Origin: Polymyxa betae | Taxonomy: Eukaryota > Endomyxa > Phytomyxea > Plasmodiophorida > Plasmodiophoridae | DNA: 64,000 nt | NCBI GenBank assembly: GCA_003693705.1 | Contig: RBZT01000545.1 | Location: 1 to 64,000 of the forward strand | Direction of reading: 5' to 3' | Shown: one piece after another, positions 11,701 to 23,188 of the stretch | How positions within the stretch are numbered: position 1 is the first letter of the stretch | How the letters are laid out: every line of letters starts with the position of its first letter | The notes under the pieces: generated by a model | The model's input: the letters and a program-made list of their open reading frames with translations, nothing else | The model's database searches: none | What the model was told of the DNA's origin: nothing | Translations under genes and position numbers: made by a program

Positions 11701-14640
11701 GTTCGACAGCTGTTGGACAGGCCATGTCCAGTTATGTTATAGATTAAACTGACTGGACCACAACAGCGACTATTGAAATATAGGGCACCACTGACAGAAT
11801 ATTTACTTGTCAATATGGTATCATGCCATCCCTTTCTTACAGATATTGCAACTGTGCTAAAGCCAGACTAACTTGGATATATGGACCATACAACGTTAGA
11901 GAGCGAGTATTATTCCCACGCAAGACCAGCTGTTTCAGTGTTTGTAGGTAAAGAAATTGAAGATTTTGAAAAATACCCCGACACGTACCTGATTGGGAAT
12001 CGATGGCAAAAGAAGCACGCCGGACGATGCTGATGCTGTGAAATTCATAATCGGGTTTATCATTGACGAATCGGATATTTCCACAGAGCCAATATTAGTG
12101 ATTTGGTTTTCGTTGGCAAATAGACTTTCAGGGCAATACAGATTCGGTGCAGTTTTTGTTTGCGTGACAATGATACTAACTGACTTTGGTCCAGCAGAGT
12201 ACATCGTATCGTTCAGCCAGAGCTCCAAAGTCGCGTTGCCAACAAAGTATGCATCAGGTAAAAACGTCATGCTATACAAAGCGTTGTTTATGGACGCCTG
12301 TAAAAGGGCAGTTAGATGTAAGACATGTTTGTGGAAATATTCGCACAGAGTTTCCAAAGACAAGGATGTCCTTATCGTTGAAGCCAGAGCCAGCGAAAAA
12401 GTACAGTCCTTCTTTAGATGATAAAGACACAGATCCGTTGACAGCCTGTCCAATATTTGAGTGAACCCGGTCAATAATGAGGTTTAAGAGCTTCAACAAA
12501 CCTTACAAGTTAGATACAAATCATCGTCTTCATAATCTGATACCGAAACAGACGTGATAACTGTGGCGTTGACCGTGTATGCCTGTATATTTTTCGGAAC
12601 AGCGATCGATGGAGGAGTATTCTTTCGCGATAGATACACCGGAATTGTCAAGCGATTTTGAGCAGCATGTTTGTCGCTTGCGAGAACAGAAACTGAGCAA
12701 TCCATGCCAAAGACCAATGGATAAGGAACAAAATTGACCGGAGACAACACAGCAGAAATGATTTCTTGAGGACCCGTTAAAGTAGAGCCTGTTATATTTA
12801 AACCGTCGACAGAACGGAACGAGAATGTTCCATATGAAGAATCTAGAGTAACCGTGACGTTATTGTCGTCGACGTCTACCACAGTTAAATTGAAATTTAC
12901 GTCCGACCCCCCCACTAAAGGAGGCGTTGGCGAAATATGAATCCGAGGAGCATCGTTTATAGCATGTATAGTGATAGGAATGGATCTGTTGGTCCACAAT
13001 CCTACATCGGCTTGAAGAGATATGGTAAGCATATCATTACCATTTATATCTTCGTCCGGCTTGTAAATCAACGGATTCAATGCCGAATTCGCATCTGTCG
13101 AAGTTGCGAAAAACTGTATCAAGTTTGTCTGGCCAATAACAGAATTCAAGCCCGATAACGAAGCTAGTGAAAAGGATCCCGTCGTTACAGACAGAGAAAC
13201 GAAATACTGGCGACCAAGATCTGAATGGGTGTCGTTGATGGAGATTGGGACGGCAACTGCTGAATCCTCATAGACTGAGATAGAATCCGATATAATCAGC
13301 TTCGGTAGCGCATCATGGCGAGTTATATACACAACAAATGAAGCAGAGTATGAAGCCTGGTGCACATCGATTGCTTCAATCGTGACGGTGTCAAAACCAT
13401 GAGCTGTTGTGATCCAATTTGTTGGCGGGTGATAATACACTGAGCCCATAACAGAGCTTGCAACAGAATAGGGACCGTAAACAGTTAAAGAATGAGATGC
13501 ATATGATGCATTCGTCTGTGGCAGGAACGAATAGTAAAATCTTCCATAATTAGCGATAAACTTTAACGTGACGTTATCCGAGTCAGCAGCATCGATATCA
13601 AAGAAATTGATATGATTACCCAGCCCAAGCGCACCATTCTCCAAGACAGAAAACGAATCATGTGTTGAATTGAGACTAGAAAAGCTCAGTGAGAATATAG
13701 AATACTTATTTCCAAATTACCTAGGTGCTTGATTGTGAGGCTGGACAGTCACGTTGAATACTTTCTCTGAAACATGGAAACCTCCAATACCACCATTGAA
13801 ATGATCATCCAAGGTCAAGTTTAGGGTTGCTGTTCCGAACCAGTTCGGTGCAGGCAAGAAACGAACCTCTTCAAAAGTAGCTAATACGCATGGGAGATCA
13901 CAAAAAAATATAATACTGTTCTTTGTCAAAGTGGTTACAGCGGCTCCATGAGAAACGGCAACTAAGGGATCAAGTGACAGCGAAGACAGCGTGTTCAATA
14001 CAGAAAGAGTCAAAGTCATTATGCCTTCATCAGATTCCGAAAAGAAGTCTTCATCAGTTATGCTAAAGCTTGGCTGCAATAGGACGGGAGAGTTTTCGGT
14101 GGTCACAAGCGGTTTGATTTGGTCGATTATAGGAGGAATATTGGACGAATGAGTGAGCGTGACATCCGACGTTGCAGATACTGAATCCTTTCTCGATCCT
14201 GAAGCATCAGTCCAGTTGGCAATAATAACAACCTGAAATAGAGCTGAGCGCCGGGCAGGGATTAAAAAATGTCCGACGAAGATGACGTCTCGTGTCTCAG
14301 ACAGATAACTGAGCTGGGCTGTACCACCATTCGAGGAGAGCAAATTATTCGAATCTATTGCTAACCAAGATTGCGTGGAATTAGCAAAAGAGATGTTCAG
14401 GTGGTAAACGGGCCTGCAGCAGTTTGTGTTCAATGAATAATGCCAAACAAAGCAACCATAACCATACATGTCAGGGATGACGCGACAGTTGATAGTGATG
14501 TTGTAGCCATACTGCAACTGGTTTGTAGTCAATGACGATGTGATAGCTAAGCTCAGGTCAGCTGATGAGTACTGCAGAATGCTGATGACAATAATGAGTA
14601 GACGAAATAACATTGAGAGATAATCATCAATGATAAGCAT
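8780..14640 (-). CDS. Giant secreted protein of tandem cadherin-like repeats
   Basis: A long multi-exon minus-strand gene (more than ten exons) starts at 14640 with a signal peptide (hydrophobic MLFRLLIIVISILQYSSA) and ends at 8780. It is built of beta-sandwich repeats with recurrent signatures of the cadherin-like/VCBS type: FLPAPNWFGTATLNLTLDD, YKPDEDINGNDMLTISL, YTPAPNWNSGLNPNDVI, NDAPTV, and VVDVDDNNVTV. Many N-x-S/T sites support extracellular exposure. Example junctions: donor after HNQAPS near 13720, and large exon 2 from about 13675 to 12510. No C-terminal membrane helix or GPI-like tail is visible, so it may be shed or a wall/matrix adhesin. Distinguishing a cadherin-like 5 repeat from a CSPG or tandem-95 repeat needs profile searches. 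Confidence 0.75.
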
Positions 14641-14649
14641 GTAACATCA

Positions 14650-14871
14650 ATGAAGAGCGCAGCTGCAACTTTGGCTGCAGTAGAGGATCATCAGAACGAT
14701 ATCATGGCTTCTTACTGCAGTGGATGGAAACAGATACAGCAGCCAGACGCTGTCGGTTCAGTTCAGGCTCTACATGAAATCCAGGGAGGAGCTCTGAGGT
14801 GTAGTGCATGTGTTACAGCCGAAATTCAGCAAGAAATTGAGGCAAACAAATTAATTAGAATTGAACTATGA
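14650..14871 (+). CDS. Small uncharacterised ORF, divergent from the repeat protein
   Basis: A 73-codon frame starts only 9 nt from the start codon of the oppositely oriented giant gene. The peptide is helical and Ala/Gln/Glu-rich with two paired cysteines (LRCSACVTAEIQQEIEANK), like a short coiled-coil subunit. A second plausible helical frame follows downstream (AYEREIGKFLGKISRH), but I found no GT donor linking the two. No family recognised. It could be a small real gene with further exons or a chance frame over a promoter. Confidence 0.35.
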   Translation: MKSAAATLAAVEDHQNDIMASYCSGWKQIQQPDAVGSVQALHEIQGGALRCSACVTAEIQQEIEANKLIRIEL

Positions 14872-15005
14872 ACTGGAGACTGCATCTTAGGCCTATGAGC
14901 GCGAAATCGGGAAGTTTCTTGGAAAGATCTCCAGACACAACACGGCGGAAGTGGAATCTTTTATCTGAGTCGTTGTATAAGCAGTTGGATTGTGCGTATT
15001 GCTGA

Positions 15006-15700
15006 TTATTTCTGGTTGAGAAGCAGAAGAAGAAAGTTGATTGAATCAGGAGTGAACTCGTCCACACGGTGAATTACTTCTTCTATTTCCATCCAGGAAA
15101 CGCTGGCGACCTCTTCAACTTCAAGTTTTAACTCAGAAATATCTCTATCGTCCATTAATATTGTATAAGCCGCGAATAAGTTGAACAAACCTATCTAACT
15201 GGACATTATAAATATCACCAAACACTCGAGTGTGTTCATCTTCATATAAAGCTGTGATCCCAGATCGAATCAACACGCTCGATGGAAGTCCGATCTCCTC
15301 TGCCAGCTCCCTTTCTGCATTCTAATCGAATTATTCTTCATTGCAAAGTATAAATCTTATATACCTCCTCAAAGGATTCGCCGAACATAACCACGCCGCC
15401 AAAACAAGCATCTAACCTATCAAGGAATCAATTTATCATGATCACGCTCTACTGAACGAAATACATGTTCGGACAATAGTCTTTGTAGGGAGTTCTTCGT
15501 TGTACCAGAAGCTGACTTCGGCTGAATTCTCCATTAAGCATAGCCAATTAGTGACGTGAAACTAACCTGCTGTCGAACACAAATATATAAGTCGCCCGGT
15601 GAAGGACATTGCTCGAGCGAAGCACGGCTCGAGGAACGCTGCCAATGCAATTGTTGTCTTTGTCAACTTCAGCGCAGATTTCGGTGGCATCGATAGGCAT
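15006..15700 (-). CDS. Nudix hydrolase
   Basis: Five exons read cleanly from 15700. The N-terminus (EVDKDNNCIGSVPRAVLR, then LHRATYIFVFDS) is the lead-in of isopentenyl-diphosphate-isomerase-like/YfcD-type Nudix enzymes, followed by LLVQRRTPYKDYCPN. The Nudix box is GGVVMFGESFEE | NAERELAEEIG, split by an intron, with the RELAEEIG metal-binding glutamates intact. A C-terminal helix region (VASVSWMEIEEVIHRV) completes the fold. Family members hydrolyse nucleoside diphosphates linked to another moiety; the substrate here cannot be read from sequence. An in-frame upstream ATG at 15811 would add 37 residues; I prefer 15700 because homology starts there. Confidence 0.85.
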
Positions 15701-16057
15701 GGTCTTAACCGCACTGTCGAAACCAATGAATAGAAATGGTGAGTAACAAGCAACAATAAAGGCTTTCTGGTTGGTGTCACAAATAAAACAATAGGTATGT
15801 TGTTCACACAACCACGATGTGGACCTACCACGCTCCCACTTGGATTCTGTTGTGTAAATTCAGGACAAGCATGCATACTAATTTCAAAGGCGGAATGTAT
15901 AGAATGCAATAAAGATTGGATGCAATTTCAGACCAGGCGTCGCCATTGAAATCCCTGTTTAAACAGTAAACATGCAACAAGAGACAGAAAGCAAACTGTA
16001 GTAGTAAATACCTAATGTCGGAGTTTTTCGATTTCGATTTCCTGCTACAGTCTTCTA
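15701..16057. other. Divergent promoter region between Nudix and YKT6 genes
   Basis: 357 bp between two divergent starts. Open frames across it on the minus strand have no homology. I see no distinctive motif beyond mixed AT-rich tracts; likely a shared promoter. Confidence 0.35.
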
Positions 16058-16785
16058 ATGAAGATCTTATATTCATGCCTGTTCCTCTGGAAAGGGGACT
16101 CGGCACCTCCCATTAAGCTGGTTGCATGCGAAGATCTGTCGTCATTCACCTTGTTCCAGCGAAGCACCATTCGCGAGCATCTCGTCTTTGCATCGCGTAC
16201 CACCTGTCAGAGAACCGAACAAGGCAGGCGTCAGTCGGTCTCGTTGAAAGAAATTCCTTTCGTCTGTCATGTATGTTTGTCAGCAAGGCTCTACAAAGTT
16301 CTTTGTTTATAATCTATTTAACCTACACTCGCTTTGTCGGCCGTTCCATTTATTCGTCTTTTTTTTCAGTAAATTTAACTTGGATTTAGGTGCATGTACG
16401 TCAAGACGGATTAGCAGGAGTTATTATCGCTGATAATGAATACCCACTACGTGCTGCTTTCTCGGTTCTAGGAAAGTTCATGCGTGCTATGGAGACCGAA
16501 CATGCCAATGAATGGCAAAAAGTCAATGAAGATACCAACCTCCCTGTTTCGAATATGGACGCTGATTTGAAAAGATACCAAAATCCGGCTGAAGCCGATC
16601 AGCTGATGCAAGTGCAACGCAATCTCGACGAAGTCAAAGATGTTATGCAGAAGAACATTGAAGAGATTCTTAAGCGCGGCGAAACGATCGATAGTCTGAT
16701 GGCGAAGTCGGAAGATTTGTCGGGCATGTCTGTGTCTTTTTACAAGACTGCCAAAAGAAACAATCAGTGCTGTAAATATTATTAG
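16058..16785 (+). CDS. YKT6: R-SNARE YKT6 with atypical CaaX end
   Basis: Two exons, 16058-16270 and 16390-16785 (202 aa), joined as CH|VHVRQDGLAG across a 119-nt intron. The longin domain starts MKILYSCLFLWKGDSAPP and includes SSFTLFQRSTIREH and GVIIADNEYPLRAAF. The R-SNARE motif spans LDEVKDVMQKNIEEILKRGE with the zero-layer arginine, then YKTAKRNNQCC. YKT6 acts in ER-Golgi, vacuole/lysosome and autophagosome fusion and is held on membranes by lipidation, not by a transmembrane helix. Both lipid-acceptor cysteines sit at -5 and -4 as expected, but the tail is CCKYY, not CC-aliphatic-aliphatic-Met. I tested a splice extension from the GTAAAT inside the final codons; it gave no better tail. 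Confidence 0.93.
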
Positions 16786-17283
16786 ATTTTCTATAATTAA
16801 GCTTCTTTGTTGTTCCGTAGAACCTGTTCATACCTTCCCGCTTTCTTGGAATGAACTGATCGTATTTAGACATGTTTCATTTTCACAAGCTTAAACAAGC
16901 CTTCGTTGATTTCTCACCCTCAGTTGTGATAAGCTCTAAATCACCGAAACTCGACCTAGCGGTTGAAAGTTTGCCAGTTCTCTGCCAGATTACGCTCAGC
17001 ATCGATTCACTTCAACGTTCCCTGATCGCCGATTTGATATCAGGTTTTTTCCTTGCGCTATATTCGCTCACCAATCTCTTGAGATAGTTTGTTATTTTAT
17101 AATCAAGCGAAGGCCAATGTTTCAAGTAATGAATAGTTGATGGACAATCATGCACTAACGTCAGAGCTCACTATGAGAACCGCAGCGGCTGTAGCAGGGT
17201 TAGGGTTTAGGGCTTTACACCAATCTTGCGACTGTTTGCTAATAATGCGTAGTTAGTCGCTTTGCTGCTACTCTAGCATCGTT
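16786..17283. other. Spacer upstream of BUB3, with telomere-like motif
   Basis: Contains a 71-codon plus-strand frame (16872-17087) without homology and a short telomere-like run at 17197-17214 (see separate entry), about 70 nt upstream of the BUB3 start. Otherwise nothing recognisable. Confidence 0.4.
17197..17214 (+). repeat. Telomere-like TTAGGG/TTTAGGG run
   Basis: The sequence agggttagggtttagggc contains two to three TTAGGG-type units. Read on the minus strand it contains AAACCCTAAC, the telo-box core found in promoters of growth-related genes in several lineages. It is 70 bp upstream of BUB3, so either an interstitial telomeric scar or a promoter element is possible. Confidence 0.5.
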
Positions 17284-18770
17284 ATGGCGAATGTAATGGA
17301 GTTCGAAGTCCCAGCTCCGCCTTCCGATGGCATATCCTCATTACAGTTCGCCAATTCGGCTGACAATCTTTTGGCCTCATCTTGGGATCATGTCCGGGTG
17401 TTCCCTGTGGTCGACTATCCTTTAATGACGTCATTTTAGACCGCTCGCGTGTACGATGTCGCCGGCCAGCGTTGCTTATCGGTTGTGGACCCATGCGGAA
17501 GCCCATTGCTGACGAGCCAGTGGGCTGGACAATTTCAATGTTTGTCTGGTGCCATCAATGGTACCATTACACTCACTGATTTAAATACATCCCAGACATT
17601 ACAGGCCCTACAGCCCCATAAAGCAGGTGTCTCAAAGGTCCTATAGAAACTTGGTTGTTTTCTCTCTGCATTAGTTTCATTTCTTTTTCGATAATGTTTG
17701 AGTTATAAATGGTTTAAAAAAATCGCATCGTGCTATGAATTCTTTCGTAAACCTCTGCGCTTTCGCTCGCTGTGATTCCAAGTAAACTGTTGGTTTAGAT
17801 CCTCTGCCCTGGGTATTGGTCGTCGCCATCGCTATGTGCAACGAGTTCTTGGGATATGTTTCTTCATTTGTATGATTTAAGATCTGGTGAACAGCCCACT
17901 GTTCAGCAGTTCTTACATTCGAAAATCTATGCCATGGCGGCCGTTCCGAATTCGCATTTGCTCCTGATCGGTACTGCCGACCGCCGTATTCACATTTACG
18001 ACACTCGTAATATGGCAACTCCCGAACAGGTTAGGTGAATTGCAACCGTCCAATCTTAAGTAACCAAGTTTTTTATTTAGGTTCGCGAATCGTCTTTACG
18101 CCATCAAACCCGAGATCTTGCTGCCATGGTTGATGGCGCTGGCTACTGCCTCTCATCAGTCGAAGGGCGAGTTGCTGTTGAGTACATAGATCCCAGCCCT
18201 CAAGTTCAACAAGGCAAATATGCATTTAAATGTCACCGAGGGACAACTCCCGATGGCAAACACGTCAGTGCTTTCAAGATCCTTGATAGTTTATCGTTTA
18301 ATTTTCCAAAGTGACTGTTTGTTTTACGTTTATTTTATGGGTTTTCTTCCAAGAAGTCCTGCGTGTATCTGCCTTTACTTTACTTCGTTTTGCCAAAGCT
18401 CTTATCGTTGCACCTTTGAGGGTTTTCTTTTTGTAAATGAAAAAATCAGTCGTTGATGGCAATACAGCTTGTGTATCCTGTCAATTGCATTGCTTTCCAT
18501 CCCGTGTATGGAACATTTGCTACTGGAGGTGATGATCAGATCGTCAACATTTGGGACGGCGTCGCTCGTAAACGAATTCGGCAATTGGCGCCGTATCCGA
18601 CCTCTATCAGTGCATTGGCATTCAGCTCGAAAGGAGATTACTTAGCAATTGCTTCGAGCTATACGTTTTCCGAAGGAGACAAGGAGCACCCGCATGACCA
18701 GATTTTCGTTCGATTTGTTGATCGATCTGATGTCATGCCCAAATCCTCTGCCAAACGCGATCGGCAGTAA
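17284..18770 (+). CDS. BUB3: BUB3, spindle-checkpoint WD40 protein
   Basis: Five in-phase exons (17284-17391, 17440-17637, 17799-18029, 18081-18263, 18468-18770) give 340 aa, the usual BUB3 length. WD40 blades are visible: [52 protein letters not shown] and [15 protein letters not shown]. The most diagnostic block is [20 protein letters not shown] followed by KYAFKCHR, then [10 protein letters not shown] and [14 protein letters not shown]3 binds GLEBS motifs of BUB1 and MAD3/BUBR1 and recruits them to phosphorylated KNL1/Spc105 at unattached kinetochores. The catalytically neutral propeller looks complete with no break. Exon 5 ends in a short charged tail (KSSAKRDRQ). Confidence 0.95.
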
Positions 18771-18916
18771 ATTGTTTAATCAAATATAGAAGTCAGCTAA
18801 TTGTTCAGAAAATATTTTCTTAATTTGACAGCATTGCCCAAGCAAAAGTAACAATCGGTTTCTCACGTGCCAAAATCGTACCATCCAGATAAACAACTAT
18901 TCTTTATTATCGGAGT

Positions 18917-21900
18917 CTAGGTATTGTTTTTTTTCGACCGATCTTCTAGCTGGATCAGATCTCCACCATCTAACGGGACGCTAATACCGACATGATAGGC
19001 GACATTGCCGATAAGCTCTAAGTGCGATCTCCTGGCTTTTGCCTTATTATTTTCACTGGCTAAAGCCCAGCCGATAAAATCCACATGATCGATTGAGATG
19101 TGATTTGAATCGGTATTCGTCGATTCAGTTGGAGAAGATGGATTCAATGTTACAGTCACGTATCGGCCCCGAACTGGCTTCGGCAAGATGATTTCCACAA
19201 ATCTATGTGGCCTTAAATCGGCTACGAAGACCGGTGACTTGGCTGGCGGGTCGGTTTCCGGTAGTTTTGGACACTGCTCGTCGAAATATCCAGATATGAC
19301 GCGAAGCTGTTGATAGCTTAATGGAGGCAGATCTGAGACGGGCTGCTCGGTGACGTAAACAGCGATTGACGCAACATCATTCTTATGGCGGCGGTGAATA
19401 TCCCCAACTGCAACAACTACATGCGTTAACGCGAACGACTCCTCCATCCCTAGTACACAATGAACATTCCCGGTATGTCCCGTGGCAGTTCTAGCAGGAG
19501 GCCCTCTTTCATCCAACATGTTCTGCATTGGATAAAGGAAACTACCCATCCCAAATTTTCCACCGGCACCATTGCAAGATATTAGTTTCATGGGTAATCG
19601 CTCTAGCCCGAATTCGGCTGCAAACAGGATCCTTTGAATTAATCTTGCATTTTCGGAACCCTTCGTAAACAGTAAATTACACGTAAACACGCTTAATGCG
19701 CCTTACATTTGCCAGAGATCTTGCTTCCATTGCCTTTAGAACTTCCCTTGTTTCCTGATCAGTTGCTTTTTGAGACCCAATTATCGACCAAGTCGCTGTC
19801 GATTTCCTCCGTCTTTCACCAGTTAATAAGGTTTCTTCTGAGTCAGCTTTAATAATTAGTTGTTTTCTTTGGTTGGGAGATAACATCAGCGGAGCAGGAT
19901 GGCTGCAGCTATTCAAACTGGAATCCAAACTGGATTTGGCGGTTTCAAACTCCTGATCAACAGTGATTTGAATGCTGGATACGCCGATCTCCTGCTAATT
20001 TTTTGAATTAGCAAGCCTTACAAAAAGGATTAACCCGAGTTGTTACCACAGCTGGGATATGAGTCCGAAGTGCAAGCAACGGTGGCAGGGTATTTATGTG
20101 AACTGATAGCACGTTTTCAGAAAGTGATTGTCGTATTGCAGATTTTCTCCATTTGTCAGACTGTTGCCTACAATCAAGTTACAAAAGCAGCATGATCTGA
20201 GCGACTTTCATTACTTATTTTCATCAGACGCCAATTTCGTCTTTTGAGAAGCTGCAGATGGCATAGTGGTAAGATGCGTCTCTACTATTTCATCAACCAT
20301 CGATGTCAGAGCCATGCATAAATCTAAAGCATCAACGCCCAGTTCGGAATCCTGTCGACCTTATAACATGGAATAGCCATTTTGAATTACAAACCTGATG
20401 GGCCTGCAGATAGTAAGCCAAAATGGGTTCGATGTCGTTTCCTGCCAAATGCTTCAAATATCTTAATCTCCATGTAAACGGCAAGTCAGCTTGCACAGCA
20501 AAGGTTGTTAACAACTGAAGGGCACGGATCTGGGCCACATTAGAAAACGATTAAAATGACTTCCAAACCATATCAGACCGTCATAGCTTCTGCAATTAGT
20601 GCCGATTTAGGATTGTCTTGGTCAATTAGTCTCACTAAATTAGTGACAGCTGCGAGATTGTCAGTTGATAGAGCATCAACTCTTGGGCCTGGATCTAGCC
20701 GACATATCTATTAGCAGAATGAGTTTATACTCAGAACGTATCTTGTTTGATTATACAAGTTCAGTGATGCTTAGATTGATGTTAGGTGTGACAATTTCGA
20801 GATCGGTCATAGCCGATAGGTAGCTTCCGAACGGAACCAACATTTTGATGAACAACAACCCGAAACTGGACATAGCATTAAGCATACATGGCCCATATTG
20901 TAATGCCTAGCTATACCGAGTCGCACCAGAATCTAAAATTGCCCAAAGCCGATGTATCAGCTGCCGGTACATGGATACTGACTCGCTTTTGAATCGAACA
21001 GGAGCGTCGAAAAGAGCACGAAGGCAATCTGTTTGTAGAATTCTACAAAGCGCCGATGGGGATCCCTGGCTATCGACGCTGTTGGCATCGATATCAGGTC
21101 GAGGAACCCGACTCAGTTCCTAAAAATAACATTTACTCAAGAGAATTGCGAAGAGAAAATCTGATACCATTGGATCCGAGAACTGTATAATTCTCAGGAA
21201 GATTTGAAAGCCAACAGTGACGAGATTGATTTCTGGCTGTTTAAGCAAATCAATGACGAAATCACTGCAATATATTCGAGCTGTAACTCGCATTGAGCCA
21301 AATTTTGCACCATCCTTTCCGGGGCCATTTTCAAACTGTCAGGATCTTAGCAATCTGCGATTCAGCCGCTAAAAGTATTACATATGTTTTGCCTGGCCCA
21401 GAAGGCGAGGGTAAAGGTGTAGCTCCTCTGGAATCAGCCGAAAGCGCAGGCAGACTAGATAACCATTTCAAGCAAATGAAACAATTCGGCGAACACATCG
21501 AGCTCTCGCTCTCAGCGTCACTCTGAGGAACTATATCACTTTGCTGTAGCTCCCTCGATTCCGAGAACTCGTTAATGCCGAAGTCCATTTCGAAAATATC
21601 CCTCATTTTCATGACTGTAAAGCTGAGAAGCTCATCTATGTTAGAGTCCCAAAACTCAATTCTTAATCTCGCATAAAAAATGTCATGAAGTTCGAGGTCA
21701 TAGGAGAACAAACTCGGGGCTGGGCCCAGAAAAAAGTTCAAAGATCGACGCTTTCCTCCTCCCGTTGCTTCGCTTGGGCCCCTTTCGCTATTGAAAAATC
21801 TCAGCAGGACCAAAGCCACTCAGGTGCATGTTCCTTACACTTCATCATCAGCGCCAGAAGACGCGGAAGACGGTGTGGAAAATATCATATTGGTTTCTTG

Positions 21901-22448
21901 GGCAGGGCGAGGGTCAGGAACTCTGAACACTGGACACAAAGTTCCTTCTTCCACCTGTTACTTCATATTCAGTTCATGCCACTGAGACATAATACCATGT
22001 ACTTCAGATGTCTTTATGACGTCATCGTTTACGTTGGAATAAACTGGACTCCCATCTTTCATGATGTAGAGCCCATCGTCTCCAACCGATCGTAACGACA
22101 CTGAAGACGGTTGCAATCTAATGATGGCCAGTTTAGTTCAAACTTAAGCAGCTATCAGAGTCTAACATTATCGGCTGTCTTCTTCGCTGTAAAATTGCTT
22201 TACAGATGATATTTCTGGTTTTCGGTCGTCTTCTGAAAAGTGTAGTTGCATGAGCAGGAAGATTTTGGGCTGCTATTTCTCGAATATGCAGCTGAGCATA
22301 TGGCATCTTTAATACAATGTCTCACAGCAATACAAGCATGATTATCAAATCTAGAAATTTGAGGATCATAGCATGAGCATCGTCCTCCTCTTCGCGCCGT
22401 TGAATGTAGCTTGATTGGTCGTAAGATGATCGCCGGAAGCGTACTCAA
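18917..22448 (-). CDS. Alpha-solenoid protein with C-terminal beta-sandwich region, unassigned
   Basis: Several minus-strand exons look genuinely coding, but the whole model is not resolved. The last two join well: exon 19928-19723 ends KAMEARSLAN, and after a 46-nt intron GSENARLIQRILFAAEFGLERLP begins the terminal exon to 18917. That exon has the beta-rich character of a discoidin/galactose-binding-like domain (HVVVAVGDIHRRHKNDVASI, FVEIILPKPVRGRYVTVTL). Upstream exons are helical-repeat like: LLKQPEINLVTVGFQIFLRI before 21170 joined to ELSRVPRPD, ALCRILQTDCLRALFDAP, and ALQLLTTFAVQADLPFTWRLRYLKHL near 20500. The combination resembles very large ubiquitin-pathway or scaffold proteins (for example BIRC6- or HECT-type solenoids), but I cannot assign a family. 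It could also be two genes. Confidence 0.5.
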
Positions 22449-23188
22449 GTCTTCAAAAATCTCGGCTCCCAGATTCTCGGTCAGTCGAGGAAATCTATGA
22501 GGGCTATCTGCATACAGCAGAGCTGCAGCTATCCAGCTAGGATATAAGACTTCATCCTGTGAGTATTAAGGTGTTTATAGCAAATGGAAAACACGGTCAG
22601 TTGGTGGGTTCGGCAACCCTATTCACAACACTGATACTACACATGTCTACGTTACCACCTCATGTCCATTGGTTATGATCACACCAGTATTACACTAATA
22701 TATCAAATCGTTCTTAATAGAGGCGAATTGCAACAGTACAGATGATTCTGTCGTATGTCTGTTTACATCGGCTGTCATTCCATAGTTTGCAGAGAGATTT
22801 CAATCAATCGAAACCCAAAGTGACTTTAAGACGATAGCCAATCGTAAACTCTTTAAGAATTGAATAAAGTTCATAGTTACTACATAACGTCGTTCAGCAT
22901 TATAGATAGGGGGTTGCATACATCATGTTCCAACAATGTTATTATTTACTAGTTATTTCAACAATTCAACGCTCGCTTTTCACTTTGCGTTTGAAACTAT
23001 TTGAATCGCAGACCAAGCCAGGATGTTGGTTTGTATGACACTTGGTCTAGATCCATGCGTTATCCTTAATATTTGTGTTTGGACGGAAGTCCGTGTTAGG
23101 AGCATGATTCCTTGAAATCGTTGCATTTTATTGATATATTGTATATACGATCACTGGTTCCCTATCATAATCGTATAGACTTTAAGTC
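22449..23188. other. Spacer upstream of ISWI
   Basis: 740 bp between divergent genes. No recognisable coding, RNA or repeat feature. Contains a short frame at 23112 that merely overlaps the ISWI start in another phase. Likely promoters and 5' UTRs. Confidence 0.4.

Noticed and set aside
16770-16860. Extra last exon of YKT6 giving a normal CaaX box
   Set aside because: Splicing from the GTAAAT in the final codons yields a long tail without a CaaX motif.
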